Shown here piece by piece: positions 1-4,409 of a DNA stretch of 9,128 nt. The stretch covers positions 1 through 9,128 of the forward strand of contig PKYZ01000539.1 of assembly GCA_003132865.1 (NCBI GenBank), read 5' to 3'. The stretch comes from Bryobacterales bacterium. GTDB lineage: Bacteria > Acidobacteriota > Terriglobia > Bryobacterales > Bryobacteraceae. Both the position numbers and the translations under genes were made by a program. The notes under the pieces are model-generated. The model saw only the letters and a list, made by a program, of their open reading frames with translations. It made no database searches and was not told where the DNA came from. Every line of letters starts with the position of its first letter. Within the stretch, counting starts at the first letter, position 1.

Positions 1-535
1 CAGATTCTCGCTCAGAGCCGTAAATATCAGCGCAGATCAGCGCACCCAAAATATTGTCTTGCGGAATGGCCGATTTCTCTCGCCAGAGCATTTCACCGCG
101 ACCAAGTGGGCGGGATCGGCGCATGCCCGTGCGAAAAGAGTCCCGGCTGTCTGGGGATGGGGCTCCAAATCCGCCCTAAGGGAGTTCCACTTCGGCCTGA
201 CTGGCCCCGAGGGTCTTTTCTGCCGATCAAAGCCAATTTCTGATAACACCTTCATTTTCATAGGCCACGTGACGTGTCCGATCGACTAAATGGGTAGTTT
301 TCGGCAGGAGCCAGTTCGGGTTTTGTTCATTTGCTGTAGGGGGACTACAGGGCGTCCGGCTCGCTTTTCGCGCCGCGGCCGGCGGGGGCGAGATCGACTT
401 CGTCCTTTCCGCTTATGAGGTTAGCATGCGGCTGGTGGTTGGCGGCTGGGAGATATGTTGTAAGCTACTGATAATATGGACGATAGCCTTTTACTTTGCT
501 TGTGAACGGCGCTCTCACGATGCCGCAGGCCGGCC
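1..535. other. Non-coding stretch left of vapC1
   Basis: I see no convincing gene here. The short open frames on both strands have no good SD and no family resemblance. Positions 1-210 hold nothing I can name. Positions 211-533 are the first copy of a degenerate repeat described separately. A small perfect hairpin lies inside it at 334-350, with a 6-bp stem CTGTAG/CTACAG and a 5-nt loop. All of this lies downstream of vapC1 in the sense of transcription. Confidence 0.6.
211..533. repeat. TA-flanking direct repeat, copy 1
   Basis: This is a degenerate repeat in the same orientation as the copy at 1441-1743. Identical blocks occur in the same order in both: 19 nt at 220-238 (matching 1449-1467), 16 nt TTCATTTTCATAGGCC at 251-266 (1480-1495), CTTATGAGGTTA at 412-423 (1611-1622), 18 nt at 434-451 (1643-1660), GCTACTGATAAT at 464-475 (1673-1684) and CTTGTGAACGGCG at 499-511 (1710-1722). 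The copy is about 20 bp longer than the other because of extra sequence around 310-360. Its right end lies 2-3 bp from the vapC1 stop codon. Indels between the copies break any shared reading frame, so it is probably not coding. Confidence 0.8.
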
Positions 536-964
536 TTAGAGTTGCTCCCATGGATTGCGGATCGTGACGGCCAAATCCCGATAGTCCCGGACGTTGCGGG
601 TGACAAGGACAAGGCCGTGCTCCAACGCAGTTGCGGCGATCAATCCATCGGCCATGCTGAGCGGACGCCCGGCGATCTGTCGCTGGCCGCTCAGTACGCC
701 CCACCGATCAGCGATTGCCTGGGTCACTGGTAATATCCGGCCCGTGAACAACGGGATAAGGTCATTCTCCAGCCAATCCTGAAGCTGGGATCGTCGCTTG
801 CTCTCGGGCAGAATCGTCAGCCCCTTGCGTAGTTCGCCGATGGTGATAGCGCTGAGGTGAAGGGCTGCGTCGTCCTGTGCACGAACCCAGGCGTTGACCC
901 GAGGGTCCGGGCGGGTACGAATGCCTTCAGAAGGGATATTCGTGTCGAGCAGAAAACCGCTCAT
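536..964 (-). CDS. vapC: VapC-type PIN-domain toxin (ribonuclease)
   Basis: This 142-residue protein is a PIN-domain ribonuclease toxin of the VapC type; the family cleaves RNA (tRNA or rRNA) using an acidic, Mg-binding site. The expected acidic residues are visible: D7 in LLDTN, E44 in TIGELRKG, D106 in MADGLIAATA, and the N124/D127 region in TRNVRDY. Length is normal for VapC. The ATG overlaps the stop codon of vapB1 by four bases (ATGA, 964-961), which is typical of translational coupling in TA operons. The stop TAA at 538-536 is followed within 2-3 bp by a repeated non-coding sequence. All catalytic residues are present and the frame is intact, so it is probably functional, unlike its second copy at 3688-4116. 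The RNA target cannot be read from the sequence. Confidence 0.93.
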   Translation of the reverse strand: MSGFLLDTNIPSEGIRTRPDPRVNAWVRAQDDAALHLSAITIGELRKGLTILPESKRRSQLQDWLENDLIPLFTGRILPVTQAIADRWGVLSGQRQIAGRPLSMADGLIAATALEHGLVLVTRNVRDYRDLAVTIRNPWEQL

Positions 965-1200
965 AGAACGACGTCACGGCCAGGGGAAGGGTCGCGGCTA
1001 AAATCCAGGTCATCCGCCAGGCCTCTCACTTTGGCGCATACGTCGGCGAACGTGCGTTTCGCGGGGGCCGCATCGGGCAACGCCGGCGCGTTCTGCTCGG
1101 CGAGTTCGAGTAACCACCGGTCGACAGTCAATCCGCGGGCTTGCGCCACCTTCTGAAAGCGGGCGGCGCGATCTTCAGGGATGTCAATGGTCACGTTCAT
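961..1200 (-). CDS. vapB: VapB-type antitoxin
   Basis: This 79-residue antitoxin is encoded directly upstream of vapC1. The N-terminus (MNVTIDIPEDRAARFQ) has the form of a ribbon-helix-helix or similar short DNA-binding domain. The C-terminal part (about residues 40-79, KRTFADVCAKVRGLADDLDF) should wrap the toxin. The start is supported by an AAGGAG Shine-Dalgarno at 1215-1210, nine bases before the ATG, and by a good promoter further upstream. Together with vapC1 this makes a complete two-gene module in which VapB would neutralise VapC and repress the operon; the repression is family knowledge, not visible here. The assignment rests mainly on gene order, size and the toxin partner. A homologous copy (69 of 79 residues identical by eye) lies at 4113-4352. 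Confidence 0.88.
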   Translation of the reverse strand: MNVTIDIPEDRAARFQKVAQARGLTVDRWLLELAEQNAPALPDAAPAKRTFADVCAKVRGLADDLDFSRDPSPGRDVVL

Positions 1201-1220
1201 TGGTCTGCACTCCTTCTTCT

Positions 1221-1249
1221 ACAATACCGGACATTGGGATTTCTGTCAC
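1221..1249 (-). promoter_or_regulatory. Promoter of vapBC1
   Basis: On the minus strand GTGACA (1249-1244, five of six matches to TTGACA) is separated by exactly 17 bp from TATTGT (1226-1221, four of six matches to TATAAT). The SD and ATG of vapB1 follow at 1215 and 1200. In the second vapB copy the -35-like GTGACA remains (4352-4347) but the next 49 bp are absent. Confidence 0.6.
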
Positions 1250-1748
1250 GGAGCTCAAGGTCACCTCGTTGCCGAGGCTGGCCGGTTGGCGTTTGGAGGC
1301 GTTTTTGGACGAACTAAGCCAATAAGGCATTTGTTTTCTTCATTTGCTGTTGGGGATAACCCAAAACGATCACCAAGGTGTTGCCTTCGTGCCGCGCGGC
1401 AAACGTTGGTGTGCATGGCCGGTTGGGTGGTTTTCGCCCGGGGTCTTTCTGCCGATCAAAGCCAATTCCAGATAAAGTATTCATTTTCATAGGCCTACGT
1501 GCCATTCCGTGCGTGTCCGATCGGGTAATGGGGAATTTTTGGAAGAAGGCATCATGGCGTCCGCGGGGCCTTCCGGTGCCGTGGCCGGGAGGCAAATCGA
1601 TCTGCCCTTCCTTATGAGGTTACATTCGGACGGCTGGCGACCGGTGGTTGGCGGCTGGGAAATAGGCGGTAGGCTACTGATAATCGGGATGATAGCGTTT
1701 TTGGCCTGGCTTGTGAACGGCGTTCTCGAGGTGCCGCATGCTGGCTTG
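1250..1748. other. Non-coding stretch between vapB1 and higA1
   Basis: I find no convincing gene in this stretch. Positions 1441-1743 are the second copy of the TA-flanking repeat. Positions 1250-1440 hold a TTCATTTGCTGT motif (1339-1350) followed by a short hairpin (TTGGG/CCCAA, 1350-1364), resembling a motif plus hairpin at 326-350. Open frames on both strands (for example 1314-1595 minus and 1509-1919 plus) run across the repeat and lack family features. Confidence 0.55.
1441..1743. repeat. TA-flanking direct repeat, copy 2
   Basis: This is the second copy of the repeat at 211-533, same orientation and same order of conserved blocks. Its right end lies about 5 bp from the higA1 stop codon (TGA at 1751-1749). 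The corresponding end of copy 1 abuts the stop of vapC1, an unrelated gene. Between the two copies similarity is patchy: identical blocks of 12-19 nt alternate with diverged stretches and indels. No transposase, terminal inverted repeat or obvious target-site duplication is visible. Confidence 0.8.
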
Positions 1749-2072
1749 TCAGGCCCGATTCTGGTCGAGTGTCTTGATAGGCACGATCCGCGCGACGCGT
1801 TCCATGATCTTCTTGTTCCGTTCAGCCTTCTTCAGGTCGTAGGCTGCCTGCAACCGCATCCACAACTCCGGTGTGCCGCCAAACAGGCGGGACACCTTCA
1901 GGCACATGACGGTGGATAGCGACTTGCGCCCCGCCAGAATGTCGTGGAGCATCTGGCGCGACACGCCCAACGCTTTCGCGACGGCCGTTACGGACAGGCC
2001 GGTGGACGGCAGGATGTCTTCCTTGATAATCTCGCCCGGATGGATGGGCGGCAGTCCGTTCTTTCTTTCCAT
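1749..2072 (-). CDS. higA: HigA-family antitoxin (XRE helix-turn-helix)
   Basis: This 107-residue protein is a HigA antitoxin. It begins with the family signature NGLPPIHPGEIIKEDILP and continues with an XRE-type helix-turn-helix (about residues 26-47, LSVTAVAKALGVSRQMLHDI, then LAGRKSLST). The C-terminal part has the usual GGTPELWMRLQAAYDL segment (about 66-80). The frame is open 51 bp further upstream, but ATG 2072 is chosen because AAGGAGG lies just before it (2084-2078) and the upstream part would overlap higB. HigA binds and neutralises HigB and represses the operon through a palindromic operator; a perfect palindrome stands upstream of higB at 2387-2408. The gap to higB is 10 bp, so the pair is one operon. 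A homologue with a displaced start lies at 3341-3670. Confidence 0.93.
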   Translation of the reverse strand: MERKNGLPPIHPGEIIKEDILPSTGLSVTAVAKALGVSRQMLHDILAGRKSLSTVMCLKVSRLFGGTPELWMRLQAAYDLKKAERNKKIMERVARIVPIKTLDQNRA

Positions 2073-2075
2073 GGC

Positions 2076-2084
2076 TTCCTCCTT
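2076..2084 (-). promoter_or_regulatory. Shine-Dalgarno of higA1
   Basis: AAGGAGGAA stands just upstream of ATG 2072 and overlaps the end of the higB1 stop codon (TAA, 2085-2083). It decides the start of higA1 in favour of MERKNGL over the longer open frame. Confidence 0.75.
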
Positions 2085-2358
2085 AATGGTAGTCTTCAAA
2101 ATCGACATCCAACGCGTTTTCACCCGACCAGCCGAAGGTAATCCGGCAGTTCCTAGTCACCCGCACCGACCAACGTGGCGGTTTGCATTGTAGGCGGTGG
2201 CAGGGAAATCCCGCGATATTCATATCCTCGGGGTGCCCCGCTACGTCCAGCAATTGCAGGATGCGCACGCATTTCCTGATATTGGCGGCGCCGATCCGCC
2301 GTGTCGTGCCGGTGCAGTGAATCTCTTCAAGCCCTTTATGCCTGAAGCTGCCGATCAT
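2083..2358 (-). CDS. higB: HigB-family toxin (RelE-like ribosome-dependent RNase)
   Basis: This 91-residue protein is a HigB toxin, from the RelE/ParE fold group that cleaves mRNA on the ribosome. Its start MIGSFRHKGLEEI, the central HPEDMNIAGF, the RWSVRVTRNCRITF strand segment (about 62-75) and the C-terminal VDFEDYH match the usual HigB layout (RHKGLE, PEDMN, WSVxVNxNWRLTF, DYH). Length is normal. HigB precedes higA, the standard toxin-first order of this family. A residue that is usually Trp in the NWRLTF motif is Cys here (C71). The promoter places transcription start at about the ATG itself, so the gene may be translated from a leaderless mRNA. No second copy of higB exists in the window although higA is duplicated. 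Confidence 0.92.
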   Translation of the reverse strand: MIGSFRHKGLEEIHCTGTTRRIGAANIRKCVRILQLLDVAGHPEDMNIAGFPCHRLQCKPPRWSVRVTRNCRITFGWSGENALDVDFEDYH

Positions 2359-2364
2359 TCCCTC

Positions 2365-2393
2365 AGTGTAAACGTTTTAGATTACAGTGTCAA
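2365..2393 (-). promoter_or_regulatory. Promoter of higBA
   Basis: On the minus strand a perfect TTGACA (2393-2388) is followed after 17 bp by TACACT (2370-2365, four of six matches to TATAAT). The expected transcription start, 6-7 nt further on, falls at 2359-2358, which is the ATG of higB1. The -35 box lies inside the palindrome at 2387-2408, so a repressor bound there would block it. Confidence 0.65.
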
Positions 2394-2408
2394 CTAAACA
2401 GTTGACAC
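2387..2408. promoter_or_regulatory. Palindrome, probable HigA operator
   Basis: GTGTCAACT (2387-2395) and AGTTGACAC (2400-2408) form a perfect 9-bp inverted repeat around a 4-nt AAAC spacer. The left arm contains the -35 box of the higBA promoter. HigA proteins bind palindromes of this kind as dimers. The right arm supplies a TTGACA on the plus strand too, but no matching -10 follows at 17 bp, so plus-strand use is unlikely. Confidence 0.65.
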
Positions 2409-2468
2409 GTGACGGTTTCGGGCCGCTGAACATGCGCAGGCATGGCAGCCCCCGCGGAGCCGTCGTGT

Positions 2469-2498
2469 GATATACTCACTCGAAACGCCAAAACGAGG
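2469..2498 (+). promoter_or_regulatory. Candidate promoter and SD of the secreted protein gene
   Basis: An extended -10 of the TGnTATACT form stands at 2468-2476, with no recognisable -35 at the usual distance. GAGG at 2495-2498 lies seven bases before ATG 2506. This supports the ATG at 2506 over the GTG at 2467, which lies inside the -10 region. Confidence 0.4.
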
Positions 2499-2505
2499 TT
2501 CTACG

Positions 2506-3309
2506 ATGTCATTCGGTTACCAATTGCTTACGCGTTTGCTCATTACCGGCGCATCCTTTGGGATCACCCTGTACGCCAGCGGCCTAACCCAAACCTGTTC
2601 GGCGCCTCAATTCCCCGAACTCGGCGCGACCAAGATCGACTCAGCTTGCGCCGCCGTCGGCAGCGGCGGCAAAGAGGCTAACCAGAACCAGGCCAAGAAC
2701 AACTTCTGCGCGACCGCGCCTTCCAAGCCGATCACCATCCCCGATATGGTGGCGCTCCAGAAGAAAGCGCAAGCTATCAAGGGCATCAACTTTGGCAACC
2801 TGGATGTGCACCCGCTGACCAGCAAGCCTGGCCCGGTGGTCAACCGGAAATCGCTGGTGGCTCTGGGCGAGGGCAATGAGGTGGTTTTGCAGGGTTATGT
2901 TCTCATTGCCCGGCAGGAAGGAGCTGAAAGTGTAAACTGCGGCGAATCGGTGCCTAACATCCCCGACTATCACGACATTCACATCTCCATTGTGGATGCG
3001 GCGGCTAACACGGACGAGTGCTCCGGCGTCGTTGTGGAGATGACCCCGCATCACCGCCCCGCATCGTGGACTCAGGGGAACGTCCAATCGGTCTCCGGCA
3101 AGCACCTGCTTGTGCGGGTCACAGGGCAATTGATGTTCGACTCGTCGCACACGCCGTGCACGGGCGGGGTCGCGTCCGAGGGCGATCCCCGCCGTGCGTC
3201 CCTTTGGGAGGTTCACCCCATCTACAAATTTGAAGTGTGCTCCAGCGGCGATTGCGTTGACACCGGCTGGAAGACCCTGGAGGACTGGGTACAGGCTGGG
3301 GCGAACTGA
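2506..3309 (+). CDS. Secreted cysteine-rich protein of unknown function
   Basis: I do not recognise a named family. The 267-residue product begins with a Sec-type signal: R10 followed by the hydrophobic stretch LLITGASFGITLYASGL (11-27). No proper lipobox precedes C31. The mature part has eight cysteines (31, 48, 68, 145, 172, 218, 245, 250), which suits disulfides outside the cytoplasm. A linker (about 35-115) is followed by a globular domain with likely beta strands: EVVLQGYVLIARQ (125-137), DIHISIVD (157-164), GVVVEMTPHHRP (174-185), HLLVRVTGQLMFDSSH (200-215) and ASLWEVHPIYKFEVC (231-245). The 'VRVTGQLMFDxSH ... WEVHPIY' pattern recalls small OB-fold-like domains in uncharacterised secreted proteins; this is a loose resemblance. 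The gene is the only plus-strand gene among the TA genes and lies between two direct higA copies. Start chosen by SD and signal peptide; an upstream GTG (2467) would add 13 residues. Confidence 0.75.
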   Translation: MSFGYQLLTRLLITGASFGITLYASGLTQTCSAPQFPELGATKIDSACAAVGSGGKEANQNQAKNNFCATAPSKPITIPDMVALQKKAQAIKGINFGNLDVHPLTSKPGPVVNRKSLVALGEGNEVVLQGYVLIARQEGAESVNCGESVPNIPDYHDIHISIVDAAANTDECSGVVVEMTPHHRPASWTQGNVQSVSGKHLLVRVTGQLMFDSSHTPCTGGVASEGDPRRASLWEVHPIYKFEVCSSGDCVDTGWKTLEDWVQAGAN

Positions 3310-3340
3310 GATCGCAGGGCGACGCCAACTCGGCCCGGTC

Positions 3341-3670
3341 TCAGGCCCGGACTTCTTCGACCGGCTTAACAGGCACGATTCGCGCGACGCGTTCCATGAC
3401 ATTCTTGTTTTGCTCAGCCTTCTTCAGGTCGTAGGCTGCCTGCAATCGCATCCACAACTCCGGTGAGCCACCAAAGAGACGGGACACCTTCAGGCACATG
3501 ACGGTCGATAGGGGCTTGCGCCCCGCCAGGATGTCGTGAAGCATCTGGCGCGACACGCCCAAAGCTTTCGCTGCGGCCGTTACGGACAGGCCGGTGGAGG
3601 GCAGGATGTCTTCCTTGATAATCTCGCCCGGATGGATGGGCGGCAGTCCGTTCTTTCTTTCTTTCCACAG
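3341..3670 (-). CDS. higA: HigA-family antitoxin, second copy with displaced start
   Basis: The protein from ERKNGLPP onwards is nearly the same as HigA1 (12 differences in 106 residues by eye), with the same helix-turn-helix (LSVTAAAKALGVSRQ) and the same GGSPELWMRLQAAYDL segment. The natural start is damaged: the codon equivalent to the higA1 ATG is GTG (3668-3666), and one extra GAAA unit (three instead of two) follows it, so the GTG is out of frame. In the HigA frame the nearest usable codon is CTG 3670 behind a GGGAGG; upstream the frame stays open into vapC2 sequence. No higB copy precedes it: only the last few bases of higB survive, joined directly to the end of vapC2. It may be silent, weakly expressed, or an orphan antitoxin able to act on the higBA1 operator. 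Confidence 0.65.
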   Translation of the reverse strand: MWKERKNGLPPIHPGEIIKEDILPSTGLSVTAAAKALGVSRQMLHDILAGRKPLSTVMCLKVSRLFGGSPELWMRLQAAYDLKKAEQNKNVMERVARIVPVKPVEEVRA

Positions 3671-3687
3671 CTTCCTCCCTAATGGTC

Positions 3688-4116
3688 TTAGAGCTGCTCC
3701 CACGGATTGAGGATGGTGACGCCCAAATCCTGGTAGTCCCTGACGTTGCGGGTGACAAGGACAACGCCTTGCACTAACGCAGTAGCCGCGATCAATCCAT
3801 CGGCCATGCTGAGCGGACGTCCGGCGATCTGTCGATGGCCGCTCAAGTACGCCCCACCGATCGGCAGTTGCCCGTGTCACCGGTAGTATCCGGCTATTAA
3901 CATGGGGATGACGTCATTCTCCAGCCAATCCTGAAGCTGGGATCGGCGCTTGCCCTCGGGGAGAATGGTCAGCGCCTTGCGTAGTTCGCCGATGGCGATA
4001 GCGCTGATATGAAGGGTTGCGTCGTCCTGCGCAACAACCCACGTATTGACCCGAGGGTCCGGGCGAGTACGAATGATCTCTGAGGGGATATTGGTGTCGA
4101 GCAGAAAACCGCTCAT
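3688..4116 (-). pseudogene. vapC: VapC pseudogene, second copy, two frameshifts
   Basis: This is the second copy of vapC. It starts at ATG 4116, overlapping vapB2 by ATGA exactly as in copy 1, and reads MSGFLLDTNIPSEIIRTRPD and on to about residue 72. A 1-bp deletion relative to vapC1 within 3893-3914 then shifts the frame, and translation stops at TGA 3879-3877 after 79 residues. A compensating extra A at 3845/3846 restores the original frame, in which the rest of the toxin (AGRPLSMADGLIAATA ... TRNVRDYQDL ... NPWEQL) is still readable to the TAA at 3690-3688. The truncated product keeps D7 and E44 but lacks the D106 and N124/D127 part of the PIN site, so it should be inactive. An uncorrected sequencing error is a less likely alternative, because two separate indels would be needed. 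Confidence 0.85.
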
Positions 4117-4409
4117 AGAACGAGGTCACGGCCAGGGGAAGGGTCCCGGCTGAAATCCAGATCATCCGCCAAACCTCTCACCTTGGCGCATACTTCGGCG
4201 AACGTGCGTTTCGGGGGGGCCGCACCAGGCAGCGCCGGTGCGTTCTGCTCAGCGAGTTCGAGTAGCCACCGGTCAACAGTCAATCCACGGGCCTGCCCCT
4301 GCCTCTGAAAGCGGGCAGCGCGATCTTCAGGGATTTCAATGGTCACTGTCACGAGGTTCAAGGTCACCGTCTTTGCCTCATGCGCCGTGGCGTCTTCGCA
4401 ATCACTCAT
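4113..4409 (-). CDS. vapB: VapB-type antitoxin, second copy with lost promoter and start
   Basis: The 79 codons from 4352 to 4113 align end to end with vapB1 (69 of 79 identical). The bases that hold the promoter spacer, -10, SD and ATG of vapB1 (1243-1195, 49 bp) are absent: GTGACA and GTGACC, 49 bp apart in copy 1, are adjacent here (4352-4341). The open frame now begins further upstream at ATG 4409 (MSDCEDATAHEAKTVTLNL...), which overlaps the permease stop codon (ATGAGTGA, 4409-4402). A GTG at 4352 would give the original length but has no clear SD. Expression, if any, would come by read-through or coupling from the permease gene. Its toxin partner vapC2 is broken, so it is either a remnant or a lone antitoxin. 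Confidence 0.65.
   Translation of the reverse strand: MSDCEDATAHEAKTVTLNLVTVTIEIPEDRAARFQRQGQARGLTVDRWLLELAEQNAPALPGAAPPKRTFAEVCAKVRGLADDLDFSRDPSPGRDLVL

Noticed and set aside
37..261. 74-residue minus-strand open frame beginning MKMKVLSEIGF
   Set aside because: Only its first 15 residues resemble the frame at 1490; the frames diverge by an indel afterwards, there is no SD, and it lies in a repeat. Treated as part of the repeat.
421..535. Possible integron attC site after vapC1 and higA1
   Set aside because: The position right after the stop codon would fit, but I could not find paired RYYYAAC and GTTRRRY core sites or a clear long imperfect hairpin.
1509..1919. 136-residue plus-strand open frame
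   Set aside because: It crosses the repeat and then runs antisense through higA1; no family features.
2402..2430. Plus-strand promoter from the right arm of the palindrome (TTGACA at 2402-2407)
   Set aside because: No -10-like hexamer occurs at 16-18 bp; the symmetry of the palindrome alone explains the TTGACA.
2641..3402. 253-residue minus-strand open frame
   Set aside because: It is antisense to the secreted protein gene, is rich in Arg/Pro/His as expected from a GC-rich shadow frame, and lacks a plausible start.
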